Source of the DNA: Clostridia bacterium
Lineage (GTDB): Bacteria > Bacillota > DSM-521 > Neomoorellales > SLTJ01
Length of the DNA: 64,000 nucleotides
Direction: 5' to 3'
Assembly: GCA_004347685.1 (NCBI GenBank)
Contig: SLTJ01000048.1
Location: forward strand, 38,773-102,772
The notes under the pieces are model-generated. The model made no database searches, was not told the origin of the DNA, and worked only from the letters and a program-made list of their open reading frames with translations. Shown here one piece after another: positions 17,424 to 27,557 of the stretch. Position 1 is the first letter of the stretch; each line of letters begins with the position of its first letter. Made by a program: the position numbers and the translations under genes.

Positions 17424-19649
17424 TTAGAATATCGTCCTGGCGATAACCTCTTCCTGCTGTTCCCTAGAGAGCTTGATAAAATGCACCGCGTAACCGGAGA
17501 CCCGAATGGTGAGCTGGGGATACTTCTCCGGGTGCTCCATGGCCTCCTGCAGGATTTCCCGGTCAAAGACATTGACGTTCTTGTGGTGCCCACCCTGCTT
17601 GAAGTAGCCGTCCAGCAGGGCGATCAGGTTGTCCACCCGGGCCTGCGGGTCAGGCCCCAGCGCCCGGGGCGTGATAGAAAAGGTGTAGGAAATGCCGTCG
17701 AGCGCGTCCTGGTAAGGGATTTTGGCCACCGAACTGAGAGCGGCCAGGGCGCCCTTCCTGTCCCGGCCGTGCATGGGATTGGCCCCGGGGGCGAAGGGCT
17801 CTCCCGCCTGGCGGCCGTCGGGAGTGGCGCCGGTCTTGTGGCCGTATACCACATTACTGGTAATAGTAAGGACGGAAAGGGTATGCACCGCATTCCGGTA
17901 GGTGGGGTAGCGACGCAGGGCCTCCATGAAGGTCTGCACTAGCTCCACGGCCAGGCGGTCGACGCGGTCGTCATTATTCCCGAAGGCCGGGTATGCTCCT
18001 TCGATGCTGAACTCCCTGGCGATACCCCGGTCGTCCCGCCGAGCCCGCACCCGGGCATATTTCATGGCCGCCAGGGAATCCGCAGTTACCGAGAGCCCGG
18101 CCAAACCGAAGGCCATGAACCTCCCTACCAGACTGTCGTGCAGGGCCATCTGCAGACTCTCGTAGGCGTATTTGTCATGCATGTAGTGGATGATGTTCAT
18201 GACTTCCACATACTTAGACGCCAGCCAGTCCAGCACGCGCCGGAACGCCGGCCAGACTTCCCGGTAGTCCAGAACCTCCTCCCGGCCCCGCGGGAGGTAA
18301 AAGACCGGGGCGATCTTTTCGCCGGTCAGTTCATCCACACCCTGATTTAAGGTTAAGAGCAGGGCCTTGGGCACGTTGCACCGGGCGCCGAAGAACTGCA
18401 TTTGCTTGCCTAGCCGCATGGCGGAGACGCAGCAGGCAATGGCATAATCGTCCCCGAAAATGGGCCGCATCAGGTCGTCGTTCTCGTACTGCACCGCGCT
18501 GGTATCTATGGAAACCCGGGCGCAGTATTCCTTGAAGGGCCGCGGCAGGTCCGCGGCCCAGAGCACCGTCATATTGGGCTCCGGCGCCGGGCCCAGGTTG
18601 TAGAGGGTCTGGAGGAAACGGTAGGTGGTCCGGGTGACCAGGGGGCGACCATCCAGGGCCATGCCGCCCAGGGCCTCGGTAACCCAGTTGGGATCCCCGG
18701 CAAAAAGCTCGTTGTAGCTGCGGGTGCGCAGGTGGCGGGTTAGGCGCAGCTTGATTACGAAGTCATCGATGAGTTGCTGGGCCTGCTCTTCGGTGAGCCG
18801 GCCGGCGTGCAGATCCCGCTCCAGGTAGATGTCCAGGAAGGTACTGACCCGGCCGAGGGACATGGCCGCGCCGTTCTGCTGCTTGATGGCTCCCAGGTAG
18901 GCCAGGTATAGCCACTGGATGGCATCCCGGGCATCGGCGGCCGGCCGGGAAAGGTCAAAGCCGTAGCCCGCGGCCATTTTCTTAAGGTCTTCCAGGGAGT
19001 TGACCTGCTGGCGGATTTCTTCCCGCAACTGGATGGTATCCCGGGTAATGCGCTGCAGGACGGGTAGCTCCCGGATGTCGGCCACCTTGGCGGCGATCAG
19101 CCGGTCCACGCCATACAGGGGCACCCGACGGTAGTCGCCGATAATCCGGCCTCGGCCGTAGGCGTCGGGCAGTCCGGTAATCACGCCGCTGCGGCGCAGG
19201 GCCAGCATTTCATCGGTGTAAACGGCAAATACCCCGTCATTGTGGGTGGTGCGGTACTCGGTGAAAATGCGGCAGACTTCCGGGTCCACATCCTCGCCGA
19301 ACTCGGCGCAGGCCGAGCGGGCCATACGCAGGCCCCCGAAGGGGTTAACGGCCCGCTTCAGGGGCTCGTCGGTTTGCAGGCCCACGATAATCTCCAGGTC
19401 GCGGTCGATGTAGCCGGGAGGATGGCTGGTGATGGTAATCGGAGTGCGGGCATCGACTTTATATACCCCTCCCCGCCGGTGTTCCTCCTGGAGCAATTCC
19501 AGGCACTTATTCCACAGCTTACTGGTGCGGGGGGTGGGTCCGGTTAAAAAGGAGCTGTCCCCGAGATAAGGGGTATAGTTGGTGATAATGAAATCCCGGA
19601 CGTTTATTTCTTCCTGCCAGGGACCCGGCTTAAAATCTGGTGTGGTCAA
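17424..19649 (-). CDS. pflB: Formate C-acetyltransferase (pyruvate formate-lyase)
   Basis: It converts pyruvate and CoA to acetyl-CoA and formate under anaerobic conditions. The 741-residue glycyl-radical enzyme has the paired active-site cysteines in [11 protein letters not shown] (about residues 405-410) and the radical loop RVSGYAVHF with Gly719. The N-terminal PflB signature block [17 protein letters not shown] is also present. TTG start at 19649 with GGGGG 8 nt upstream. It is followed by pflA. No formate channel gene is adjacent, so formate may be used internally, for example in one-carbon metabolism. Confidence 0.95.
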   Translation of the reverse strand: MTTPDFKPGPWQEEINVRDFIITNYTPYLGDSSFLTGPTPRTSKLWNKCLELLQEEHRRGGVYKVDARTPITITSHPPGYIDRDLEIIVGLQTDEPLKRAVNPFGGLRMARSACAEFGEDVDPEVCRIFTEYRTTHNDGVFAVYTDEMLALRRSGVITGLPDAYGRGRIIGDYRRVPLYGVDRLIAAKVADIRELPVLQRITRDTIQLREEIRQQVNSLEDLKKMAAGYGFDLSRPAADARDAIQWLYLAYLGAIKQQNGAAMSLGRVSTFLDIYLERDLHAGRLTEEQAQQLIDDFVIKLRLTRHLRTRSYNELFAGDPNWVTEALGGMALDGRPLVTRTTYRFLQTLYNLGPAPEPNMTVLWAADLPRPFKEYCARVSIDTSAVQYENDDLMRPIFGDDYAIACCVSAMRLGKQMQFFGARCNVPKALLLTLNQGVDELTGEKIAPVFYLPRGREEVLDYREVWPAFRRVLDWLASKYVEVMNIIHYMHDKYAYESLQMALHDSLVGRFMAFGLAGLSVTADSLAAMKYARVRARRDDRGIAREFSIEGAYPAFGNNDDRVDRLAVELVQTFMEALRRYPTYRNAVHTLSVLTITSNVVYGHKTGATPDGRQAGEPFAPGANPMHGRDRKGALAALSSVAKIPYQDALDGISYTFSITPRALGPDPQARVDNLIALLDGYFKQGGHHKNVNVFDREILQEAMEHPEKYPQLTIRVSGYAVHFIKLSREQQEEVIARTIF

Positions 19650-20004
19650 CGCTCTAACCCCCGATAGACCGGTGTTTTCCAGTATAGTATGGCATGCCTG
19701 CCGGGTTATTAAACGGCCGGGCGGGGCTACATGTATTCCACTACGTCTATAATCCTTCTGATAACCCCCCTCTCCTCCACCGCGCGCGCCTTCATTTCCA
19801 GCTTCACGGCATTATCAAAGACAGCCAGGGCAGGCCCCTCACTGCCCAAGGGTGCGAAATGGGGGTTCAGGACAAGTGCCACCAGGAAAATGAGACCTAA
19901 GTCGGAACGAGCCGGCGGCAGGTATAGCCACTACGTTCCTGACAGGTTGGCCGGGCTACATAAATGGGGTGCGGTGGCCAAAGACTAATCATTGGTGATA
20001 AAGT
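19650..20004. other. Intergenic region between divergent pflB and ger genes, with one short frame
   Basis: It should hold the promoters of both units, but no strong promoter is obvious. On the minus strand a frame at 19727-19882 could give a 51-residue peptide (LVLNPHFAPLGSEGPALAVF, then an amphipathic [15 protein letters not shown] end). It has no clear ribosome site or known family and may be the tail of a lost gene. Confidence 0.4.
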
Positions 20005-21555
20005 ATGTGGCTACCATGGACTAAATACCGGCGACCACCCAGAGACAAGGTCACTCCAAGGCTGCTTTGGCACCGCAGTCTGGAGGGCAACCTGAAATCC
20101 ATCCGGGAAGAGCTGGGCCATCCCTACGACCTGGTGATCCGGGAATTCCAACTGGGCAGTGGCCAGACCCGGCCCGCGGCTGCCGCCTGGATCAACGGGC
20201 TGGCGGACGAGGCCGCCATTGACCAGCACATCCTGCGGCCCCTGATGTTCGAGGCCGGGAATGCGGCCGGGCCGGGAGAGCTGGCCGACCACGCACTGTC
20301 CCTGGGCGGCCTGGAGACCACCGGAGACCTCCGCCAAGTTGCGACTGCCCTCCTCGCCGGTGTCACGGTCATTTTAGTGCACGGCGCGGCCCGCGCCTAT
20401 CTGGCCAGCACCCCGGGGTGGCCTACCCGCGCGTTGGCGGAACCTCCCAGCGAGGTCGCACTCCGGGGACCGCGGCAGGGCTTTGTGGAGGACATACGGG
20501 TAAATACCACGCTGTTACGCCGCTACCTGCGCACCCCTGACCTGCGGCTAGACAGCATGACCATCGGGCAGCGCACCCGGACGCCGGTGATTATCGCCTA
20601 TATCGCCGGCGTAGTCAACCCTAGGATCGTGGAAGAAGTAAAGGCCCGGCTGGGCCGCATCCAGATAGACGGGATCCTTAGCGATAACTACCTGGAAGAA
20701 CTTATCCGCGACGCCCCTTACTCCCCCTTCCCCACCATCGGTAACACCGAGCGGCCGGACGTGGTGGCCGCGGGACTGCTGGAGGGGCAGGTGGCTATTT
20801 TCACCGACGGGTCCCCCTTTGTCCTGCGGGTACCCACGCTCTTTTTGCAGTTTTTCCAGACCCCGGAGGACTACTACCTAAACTACCAGGTAGCCACCCT
20901 GGGCCGCTGGCTGCGCCTGGCCGGCTTAACCGTGGCCCTGACCCTCCCCTCTATCTATGTGGCTGTCACCACCTTTCACCCGGAAATGATCCCGCCCCAG
21001 TTACTCATCACCATTGCCGCGGCTCGGGAAGGTGTACCCTTTCCCATGGTAATAGAGGCCCTGATCATGGAGTTTGCCTTCGAGGCCCTGCGGGAAGCCG
21101 GGCTGCGCATGCCCCGGGCCCTGGGTCAGGCCATGAGCATTGTCGGGGCCTTGATTTTGGGCCAGGCGGCCATTGACGCGGGGATTGTGTCGGCCCCCAC
21201 GGTAGTAATCGTGGCCGGGACGGCCATCGCCTCCTTCCTGCTCACCCATCCGGACATTGTGGCCGTCTCCCGGCTCATCCGCTTCCCCCTCTTGCTGCTC
21301 GCTGGGACGCTAGGGCTTTTAGGGGTAATGGCCGGGCTCATCTTGATGCACCTGCACATGCTTTCCTTGCGCTCCTTTGGCGTGCCGTATCTTTCCCCCC
21401 TGGCCCCCTTAAACTTGAGTCAGGCGCGAGATACCCTGGCCCTGTGGCCGCTGTGGAGCAAAACGGCCCGGCCGGACATGTTCACCTGGCAGAAAAGCAG
21501 GCGCCAGGCCCCCGGTAACCGCCCCGGGCCGCCTAAGAAGCGGAGGAGGATTTAA
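20005..21555 (+). CDS. Spore germination protein, GerA family (GerAA/GerKA type)
   Basis: This A subunit of a nutrient germinant receptor sits in the inner spore membrane. The 516-residue protein has a soluble N-domain with the family strings SEVALRGPRQGFVEDI and NTTLLRRYLRTPDL. A block ending PTLFLQFFQTPEDYY precedes a membrane domain of about five helices and a basic, proline-rich tail. It starts a tricistronic ger operon with one base between stop and next start. Forespore (sigma-G) expression is expected from the family; no promoter is claimed. Confidence 0.92.
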   Translation: MWLPWTKYRRPPRDKVTPRLLWHRSLEGNLKSIREELGHPYDLVIREFQLGSGQTRPAAAAWINGLADEAAIDQHILRPLMFEAGNAAGPGELADHALSLGGLETTGDLRQVATALLAGVTVILVHGAARAYLASTPGWPTRALAEPPSEVALRGPRQGFVEDIRVNTTLLRRYLRTPDLRLDSMTIGQRTRTPVIIAYIAGVVNPRIVEEVKARLGRIQIDGILSDNYLEELIRDAPYSPFPTIGNTERPDVVAAGLLEGQVAIFTDGSPFVLRVPTLFLQFFQTPEDYYLNYQVATLGRWLRLAGLTVALTLPSIYVAVTTFHPEMIPPQLLITIAAAREGVPFPMVIEALIMEFAFEALREAGLRMPRALGQAMSIVGALILGQAAIDAGIVSAPTVVIVAGTAIASFLLTHPDIVAVSRLIRFPLLLLAGTLGLLGVMAGLILMHLHMLSLRSFGVPYLSPLAPLNLSQARDTLALWPLWSKTARPDMFTWQKSRRQAPGNRPGPPKKRRRI

Positions 21556-21556
21556 G

Positions 21557-22786
21557 ATGCCCTGGCTGAAGGACCCTGTCCGGCCAAAGAGTGGCCGGCC
21601 CAAACTAAAGGCTCTGGGCCTGGCTGTGGCCGTAGCCGTCGCCGGCCTTTTCTTCCTTTCCGGCTGCTGGAGCGCCAAGGAGATCAACGAGCGGGTTTTC
21701 CTGGCCGCTGCCGGGGTGGATCCGGCCCCGCCGCCGGAGCGGGTAGAGGTCACCTACCAATTGATCCGGCCAGCCGCCGTGACCCCGGCCGGGAGGAGCG
21801 GCAGAGGCGGCAGCAGCGAGGAAAAAGGAGTCTGGGTTATCTCAAACACGGCGCCCACGATTCTTGAGGCCAGCCGGCGGGCCGCGCTGGAGACCGGGCG
21901 CAAGATCTTCTGGGGCCAGTTACAGGTTTTGGTGGTGGGAGAAGAGGTGGCCCGGCAGGGGCTCCAGCCCTATCTGGACGTGCTGGGCCGCATTCGGGAA
22001 TCCCGGCACCTGGCCTGGCTGGTGGTGGCTAAAGGCAGCCCGGCCAAGGATATCCTGAAAGCCGAATCCCCCCTGGAGAAAATACCGGCCCGCACCATTG
22101 ACGAGCAGCTCAAGGCCGCTCCTGTGTCTTCCCTGGCCATGCCTACCACCCTGCATGACTTCTGGAGAACCCTAGCCTGTGCGGCACCGTGCGGCCCGGT
22201 AGCGGCAGGCGTAGAACTGGTCAAGGACAGCGAAGGAAAACCACGGGTGCGGCTGGCCGGCACCGCGGTCTTTCGGGGCGACCGCATGGCCGGCTGGCTG
22301 GACGAGAAAGAAACCCGCGGGCTGCTCTGGGTCCACGGGAAGGTGAAGAGCGGCATCATTACCGTGAAGCTGCCGGGTCGGGAAGATGGTGAAGTGGCGC
22401 TGCTGATCACCAGGGCCGGGGTGGAACGGCAACCCCTGCTGGAAAAGGGCCGGCCCCGCATCGCCATTCGGATTACCGCAGAAGGTAATTTATGGGAGCA
22501 GGCCATGGCCGAGAACCTGATAACCCCGGAGGGTTTTACCCGCCTGGAAGAAGAGGCAGCCCGGGCCATCCGGCAGGAGGTCTTAAGCGCCCTGGCCAAG
22601 GCCCGGGAGTACAAAAGCGATATCTTCGGCTTCGGCCGCGCCTTCTACCGCCACCACCCCCGGGAGTGGCCGGCCATGAAACCCTATTGGGAAGAAGAGA
22701 TCTTTCCCCAACTGCCGGTTACTGTAGAGGTCACGGTCCGCCTGCGCCAAGGCGGGATGCTCTCGGCCCCGATTAGGAGGCGGTAA
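21557..22786 (+). CDS. Spore germination lipoprotein, GerAC/GerKC type
   Basis: This C subunit of the germinant receptor is a 409-residue lipoprotein with lipobox FLSGC followed by WSAKEINE, the family hallmark. VFLAAAGVDPAP and later EAARAIRQEVLSALAKARE match the Ger(x)C domains. ATG start with GGAGGAGGA 6 nt upstream. It lies between the A and B subunit genes (order A-C-B). Membrane-anchored on the outer face of the inner spore membrane. Confidence 0.92.
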   Translation: MPWLKDPVRPKSGRPKLKALGLAVAVAVAGLFFLSGCWSAKEINERVFLAAAGVDPAPPPERVEVTYQLIRPAAVTPAGRSGRGGSSEEKGVWVISNTAPTILEASRRAALETGRKIFWGQLQVLVVGEEVARQGLQPYLDVLGRIRESRHLAWLVVAKGSPAKDILKAESPLEKIPARTIDEQLKAAPVSSLAMPTTLHDFWRTLACAAPCGPVAAGVELVKDSEGKPRVRLAGTAVFRGDRMAGWLDEKETRGLLWVHGKVKSGIITVKLPGREDGEVALLITRAGVERQPLLEKGRPRIAIRITAEGNLWEQAMAENLITPEGFTRLEEEAARAIRQEVLSALAKAREYKSDIFGFGRAFYRHHPREWPAMKPYWEEEIFPQLPVTVEVTVRLRQGGMLSAPIRRR

Positions 22787-22788
22787 GG

Positions 22789-23877
22789 GTGCTGGAGGAA
22801 GGCCGTATTTCCCCCCGCCAGTTCTTTGCCTTCATCTTTGCCACCATCACCGCGGTCAGCACCTTTGAACTCCCCCACCTCCTCCTGCAGGCGGCCAAAC
22901 ACGATTTCTGGCTGGCCCTCTTGCTGGCCGTAGCCCTGGATCTCACGATCGGGGGCCTGCTCTTTTTCCTGGGGCGTCGCTATCCCGGCCGGGATCTTTT
23001 TGCCTACGCCGAGGAAATCTTGGGAAGGGTGGGGGGCAAAATAGCAGGCGTTATTTATTCCCTCTTTTTCCTGGAGGTCTGCGTCCTCGAGACCAGGAGC
23101 TTCGGTGAATTCCTGCTGGTCATGATGCCGGAAACTCCGCTCGTGGTCTTCGTGGGTATCCTGGTTTTGCTGGCCGCCTACGCTACCTACCTGGGACTGG
23201 AGGTAATCGGCCGGGCCGGGGAACTGGTGCTGCTCCTGTTGCTGCTGGTGACCATCGGCATCCCTTTACTGGCCTCCCCCAAAATGGACCTAGGCTACCT
23301 GCTTCCCCTCTACCAAACCCCTTTCCGAGACGTCCTGCGGGCCGGCCTGACGGTCACGGCCTTCTACGGCGTATGCCTGATGATGGGGGTGCTGATGGCC
23401 TACCTCAACCTGCCCCAGCACGCCTTGAAAACCAAGGCCGCCGCGGTCTCCCTGGCCGGCCTCCTCATGGCGGCCGGCTATGCCGCGGCCCTAGGCCTTT
23501 TCGGCCCCCAGGTGATCTTCCCCGGCCTCCGCTATATCAGCTACCAGGTGACCCGCCTGATCAGCATCCGGGGCTTCTTCGAGCGCCTGGACGCCCTGGC
23601 CATGATCCTCTGGTTCGCCGGGGCCTTCATTGCCGTCTCCGTCCTGTTCTACTGTGGCGCCCTGGGCCTGGCCCGGGTGGCTTCCCTCAAGAGCTACCGC
23701 CCCCTGGTCATTCTTTTAGGCGTTGCCGTAGCCGCCCTGGCCGTCTACCAGTTCCCCGACAGTACCGCCCTGGAATCCTTTATCAAAAGTATTTTCGTCC
23801 CCGGGGCCCTGGCCGTCGAGGTCGGCCTCACCGGCCTGCTGGCCCTGGTGGCGGCAGTGCGACCCAAGAAGCCCTAA
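22789..23877 (+). CDS. Spore germination protein, GerAB/GerKB type (APC-fold permease)
   Basis: This B subunit is a 362-residue integral membrane protein with about ten helices. The start is ISPRQFFAFIFATI and the end is a final helix, TGLLALVAAV, followed by a short basic tail. It belongs to the amino-acid/polyamine/organocation fold and is thought to bind the germinant. GTG start at 22789, two bases after the GerAC stop, with AGGAGG upstream. It completes the operon. Confidence 0.9.
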   Translation: MLEEGRISPRQFFAFIFATITAVSTFELPHLLLQAAKHDFWLALLLAVALDLTIGGLLFFLGRRYPGRDLFAYAEEILGRVGGKIAGVIYSLFFLEVCVLETRSFGEFLLVMMPETPLVVFVGILVLLAAYATYLGLEVIGRAGELVLLLLLLVTIGIPLLASPKMDLGYLLPLYQTPFRDVLRAGLTVTAFYGVCLMMGVLMAYLNLPQHALKTKAAAVSLAGLLMAAGYAAALGLFGPQVIFPGLRYISYQVTRLISIRGFFERLDALAMILWFAGAFIAVSVLFYCGALGLARVASLKSYRPLVILLGVAVAALAVYQFPDSTALESFIKSIFVPGALAVEVGLTGLLALVAAVRPKKP

Positions 23878-24054
23878 TCCACCGGCCTGTAGGCCCGGCA
23901 TACTACCGTACCAATCCAATCCCATAGGAGCGGCGGCAAAAAGAAAGGAAGACCTGACAGGAAAAAGTTAAGGAGATCGAGAAGTAAGATGATCGAGGAA
24001 AAAACCTGAGGCCTCGCCCTCAGTAGGTGAAAAAAATGTTATAGACAGGGGGTA

Positions 24055-24543
24055 ATGGGCTTGCGGGTGCGGAGCTGTGACCTGCCGGGGATCGGCAAAC
24101 GCGTATCTATGACCACTAGTGCCGGGCAAATGCTGGTATTGATTATTCACCATACCGGCAAAAAAGAACTGTACTTTTTCTCCCGGCCGGATGCGGACGA
24201 GGCCGACTTTACCGTGGTGCTGACCAACGAAGAGGCGCGGGAACTGGCGGCTGAATTGCTAGGCGTGACGTACCAGCCGGTTCCTTTTGATAAGGTGCAG
24301 GCTTTCCGCAAGGAGATTATGCTGGAGTGGCTGGAGGTGCAGCCCGGCTCCCTTCTGGTTGGCAAGAGCATAAAACAATCCCAGATCGGCAGCCGCACCG
24401 GGGTTTCCATTCTTGGTATCATCCGCGGCGACGACGTGATAGCCAGCCCGGTAGCTGATGAACTCATCCAGGCTGGGGACATCCTTATCGGAGCCGGCAG
24501 AGCAGAAGAGATTGCCTCCCTGGAAGAGTTATGCGGCAATTAG
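24055..24543 (+). CDS. khtT: TrkA-C/RCK_C domain regulator (KhtT-like)
   Basis: This 162-residue cytoplasmic protein has an N-terminal all-beta domain of about 75 residues followed by a TrkA-C domain. That domain includes LEVQPGSLLVGKSIKQSQI, then GVSILGIIRGDDVIASPVAD and the IQAGDILIGAG end. This is the architecture of KhtT, the nucleotide-responsive regulator of the K+/H+ antiporter KhtU. ATG with AGGGGG 2-3 nt upstream. The antiporter gene follows in the same direction. Confidence 0.85.
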   Translation: MGLRVRSCDLPGIGKRVSMTTSAGQMLVLIIHHTGKKELYFFSRPDADEADFTVVLTNEEARELAAELLGVTYQPVPFDKVQAFRKEIMLEWLEVQPGSLLVGKSIKQSQIGSRTGVSILGIIRGDDVIASPVADELIQAGDILIGAGRAEEIASLEELCGN

Positions 24544-24563
24544 ATGTGTTGAGGTGAGAGGTT

Positions 24564-25754
24564 ATAGCTTCAGCCTTCCCTTTCCTTCTAGAAGTAGGGT
24601 TGCTTTTTTGTCTGTTATTTATCCTTAACCTGATCGGTGACAAGCTCCGGCTGCCGGCAGTTGTCGGGTTTTTGCTAGCGGGTTTGTTCCTGGGTTCTTT
24701 TTGGCATACCGAAGCCGTGGAAATTTTGGGCGAGCTGGGAATCGTCCTCCTTTTTTTTCTTTTAGGGGCGGAGTTCCCGGTAAGCAGACTGGGAAGTATG
24801 CTGTCCCAGACCTGGCCGGCCGGGCTAATGGACGTGATTCTTAATTTCGCGCTTGCCTCTTTGTTGGCCCTGGCCTTTCACCTGCCGCCTATGGAGGCCC
24901 TGCTGGTGGGGGCCATCTGCTACGCCAGCAGTTCTTCCATCATCTTTAAGAGCCTCGAGGATACACGTCGGGTGGCCAATCCCGAGACTGAGTTCATCGT
25001 GGGACTGCTGGTGTTTGAGGACGTGTTGGCGCCAGTAATAGTGGCCGTCATGGCTGGTTTGCTGGAAACGGAAGCGGAAACCGCGACCGGCCTGGTGGAG
25101 ACCGCCGTTCGCATGGTATTCCTTATCGTGGCCGCAGTTGCCGTTTCCTGGTTTTTGGGACGGGCCGGGGATTTCCTAGAAAAGCATCTGCAGAATGCCA
25201 GTCTGGCCCTTTTCTTACTGGCTGCGGCTACCCTGTACAGCGGCCTCTCCCTTTTCTGGGGAGTTTCTGAAGTGCTAGGGGCTTTCCTGGCCGGAATCAT
25301 GGTGGCTGAACTCGGCCGGAAAGATGAGATCGAAACACTTGTCACGCCTATTCGGGACGTGTTCCTGCCCTTCTATTTCTTGAGTTTTGCCGCCGGGATT
25401 GAGCTGAGCCATGGCGTACAGGCACTTTGGCTGCTGGTGATGGTTGTCATCTGGTCAGTTCTGGGTAAACTGCTGGTGGCCACCTGGGGCGGCAAACAAT
25501 ACGATCTGGGGAGGCGACCACGGTGGCGAGCCGGCTTCTCCCTGGTCGCCCGGGGGGAATTTTCCATTATCCTGGCCGGGATGGCTGCTGCCTGGCTACA
25601 GACCTGGGCTGGGCTCTATGTTGTGGTGACGGCCCTCAGCGGGGTACTCCTGTTGCAAGCCGCGCCGCGCCTAGCACAAAATTTTTTTCCCAGCCCAAGC
25701 CCTTTCCGGTCGAAGCGGACAGCCGGTGCCCAGGACAATGATGTTCCCCGATAA
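24564..25754 (+). CDS. khtU: CPA2-family cation:proton antiporter (KhtU-like)
   Basis: This membrane antiporter expels K+ (or NH4+) for H+. About 390 residues with 12-13 helices include LRLPAVVGFLLAGLFLG (first conserved block), the ICYASSSSIIFKSLED region and VGLLVFEDVLAPV with the transport-site aspartate. It lacks its own TrkA-N/C domain, as expected when the regulator is a separate KhtT. The N-terminus is open: conserved-looking residues begin at ATA 24564 after GAGGTGAGAGG, whereas the first standard codon is TTG 24600, which would trim helix 1. Confidence 0.85.
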   Translation: MASAFPFLLEVGLLFCLLFILNLIGDKLRLPAVVGFLLAGLFLGSFWHTEAVEILGELGIVLLFFLLGAEFPVSRLGSMLSQTWPAGLMDVILNFALASLLALAFHLPPMEALLVGAICYASSSSIIFKSLEDTRRVANPETEFIVGLLVFEDVLAPVIVAVMAGLLETEAETATGLVETAVRMVFLIVAAVAVSWFLGRAGDFLEKHLQNASLALFLLAAATLYSGLSLFWGVSEVLGAFLAGIMVAELGRKDEIETLVTPIRDVFLPFYFLSFAAGIELSHGVQALWLLVMVVIWSVLGKLLVATWGGKQYDLGRRPRWRAGFSLVARGEFSIILAGMAAAWLQTWAGLYVVVTALSGVLLLQAAPRLAQNFFPSPSPFRSKRTAGAQDNDVPR

Positions 25755-25984
25755 GATCTCCATTATCTCGGATCGCCCCAGGCATGAATTCGGAGGTCAG
25801 CAGTCAGAGGGAGAATCCGAAGGGGCAGCGGTGGTATAGTAATTAACATACACCCGCCCACTCACAGGGCCAATATGGTTCACCGGAACAGCCACGACGC
25901 CAGGGCTACCCCCACCACGGCGATGATAGTTCCAATTATCCAACGGCAGTAAAATGGAAAGGGGATTATCCGATATAGGGGGCT
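25755..25984. other. Intergenic remnants: repeat element and a membrane-segment tail
   Basis: A copy of the GGAGGTCAG/GTCAGAGG element lies at 25789-25813, about 35 bp after the antiporter stop. At 25880-25960 the minus strand reads RWIIGTIIAVVGVALASWLF then stop, the C-terminal membrane helix of a small protein whose rest is missing. A similar helix, RWIIGTIMAAAGVAVAS, is found at about 45980-46040. Confidence 0.5.
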
Positions 25985-26422
25985 TCAGCGGGCCAGCCTT
26001 TTGACCCAGAGGTTCATATCTTCGTAGCTGCCGCAGATGTGGCAGTTGTTGCGCAGCCGGCCCTGGTACGTATAGCCCATCCGGTGCAGGGCGGCATTCA
26101 TCCCTGGCGAAGTGGCCCGGGCCAGGCTGTAAGCCGTCAGCAGGCCCCGGCGGGTCAGTTCTGCCTCCAGAGCGGCAATTTGAACCCGGATGCAGCCACG
26201 GCCCCGGAAACTGAGCCGGGTGGCACAATCGGTCACCTCGGCGACTAGATTTCCCTGGTCGATTTCAGCACTGGCCGCGCTTACCAGTTTTTCGCGGTAA
26301 GTCATGATGGGGGTAGCGTCAGGGCAGTGATACCAGGACCCCTGACCTTGAAGTCGCATATGTAGTCCCGATTCGGGGAAAATAAAGGTAAACCATCCCG
26401 AAGAAGGTAAAATATGAAACAC
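25985..26422 (-). CDS. GNAT acetyltransferase, C-terminal half of a beta-lysine acetyltransferase (AblB)-like protein
   Basis: The 145-residue frame has AEVTDCATRLSFRGRGC (acetyl-CoA loop), LTRRGLLTAYSLARATSPGM and the strongly AblB-like end NAALHRMGYTYQGRLRN followed by DMNLWVK. AblB makes N-epsilon-acetyl-beta-lysine, an osmolyte, from beta-lysine. Family members have about 270-280 residues, so the N-terminal half is missing. No lysine 2,3-aminomutase gene is adjacent. The first 45 residues look non-coding, so this is probably a decayed gene, though the GNAT fold could still form. Confidence 0.6.
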   Translation of the reverse strand: MFHILPSSGWFTFIFPESGLHMRLQGQGSWYHCPDATPIMTYREKLVSAASAEIDQGNLVAEVTDCATRLSFRGRGCIRVQIAALEAELTRRGLLTAYSLARATSPGMNAALHRMGYTYQGRLRNNCHICGSYEDMNLWVKRLAR

Positions 26423-26474
26423 CTTACCGCCTATGTGACCTCAGGGGAGATTACAGGTAGAGGGGAATACTCTC

Positions 26475-27557
26475 ATGGACTTTACAGCCACTCGCGTTCT
26501 CAGGCTCCCGGGGCAATGGCGGCAGGTTGCGACCCTGGCCGCCTTTATCGGCCAGGCCCTACCCCAGGTAAATCGTGAGCTCCGGGAGTGGGAGCAACAA
26601 GCCCGGGCTTGCCCTGATGCCCAGCTACGCTACCAGGCCCTGGCCAGCCAGCAGAGCAAGAAGTTTCACTGCCAGGGCGGCAGCATCTTTGCTACCCAGA
26701 TACCAACCCCCTACCGCCCCCGGCTGTTGCGGGCCATCGTCGCCCTCCAGACCATCAGCGACTACCTGGATAACCTCTGCGACCGGGCCGGGGTGCAGGA
26801 TGCGGCAGCCTTCGCCCAACTACACCAAGCCTTCATGGACGCCATAGACCCTCAGGCCTTACCCAGCGACTACTATTCCTGCTACCCCTACCGGGAAGAT
26901 GGTGGCTACCTGGAACGGCTGGTACGTACTTGTCAGGAAATACTCGCTACTTTTCCCGCTTATTCCCAGGTACAGGCGGAGGTCACCCGACTGGGAGGCT
27001 ACTACTGCCGGCTGCAAGTCGCTAAGCACCTAGACCCATCAGTGCGGGAATCCAAATTGCAGGAATGGCTGGAGCCTTTGCGTGGCGAGTTATACTGGTG
27101 GGAACTGGCCGCGGCCTGCGGCTCGACGCTGGGCATCTTTGCCATGCTGCACCTGGCCGCCTGGCCAGACTTGGAAAGCGCGACAGCCAGCCAGGTGGCC
27201 CAGGCCTACTTTCCCTGGATCGCCGCGTTGCATATTCTCCTCGATTACTACATCGACCAAGAAGAAGACCGAGCAGGTGGAGACCTCAATTTTGCCGCTT
27301 ATTATAGCAGCCCGGAAGAAGCCGCGGCGCGCCTGCAGTCGCTATTCCGGGCTTCATTTGCGGCTGCCCGGCAACTTCCCGACCCCTGGCTGCATGAAAT
27401 GGTGGTCAAAGGCCTGCTGGCCATGTATCTTTCTGACGCCAAGGCTGGCAGCCCGGCCCTGACGACGGCTTCCCAGGGAATACTGCAGAGAGCAGGAAGC
27501 TGTTGTCACCTGCTTTATCGGCTCTGCCGGGCACTACGCCGGGTTAAGGTAATTTAG
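26475..27557 (+). CDS. DUF2600 family terpene synthase (tetraprenyl-beta-curcumene synthase-like)
   Basis: This 360-residue all-helical protein of the YtpB group cyclises long-chain (C35) prenyl diphosphates to sesquarterpenes in Bacillus. The metal-binding Asp-rich motif is SDYLDNLCDR (about residues 95-104). The second conserved block is LLDYYIDQEEDRAGGDLNF (about 258-276). ATG start. It is convergent and overlaps by 4 bp with the polyprenyl synthase gene on the other strand, whose product would be the expected substrate. That pairing supports the assignment. Confidence 0.85.
   Translation: MDFTATRVLRLPGQWRQVATLAAFIGQALPQVNRELREWEQQARACPDAQLRYQALASQQSKKFHCQGGSIFATQIPTPYRPRLLRAIVALQTISDYLDNLCDRAGVQDAAAFAQLHQAFMDAIDPQALPSDYYSCYPYREDGGYLERLVRTCQEILATFPAYSQVQAEVTRLGGYYCRLQVAKHLDPSVRESKLQEWLEPLRGELYWWELAAACGSTLGIFAMLHLAAWPDLESATASQVAQAYFPWIAALHILLDYYIDQEEDRAGGDLNFAAYYSSPEEAAARLQSLFRASFAAARQLPDPWLHEMVVKGLLAMYLSDAKAGSPALTTASQGILQRAGSCCHLLYRLCRALRRVKVI

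Noticed and set aside
24005..24035. Hairpin CTGAGG/CCTCAG as a terminator
   Set aside because: The T-rich side faces the minus strand, where no gene precedes it, and the stem is only six pairs; not listed as a feature.
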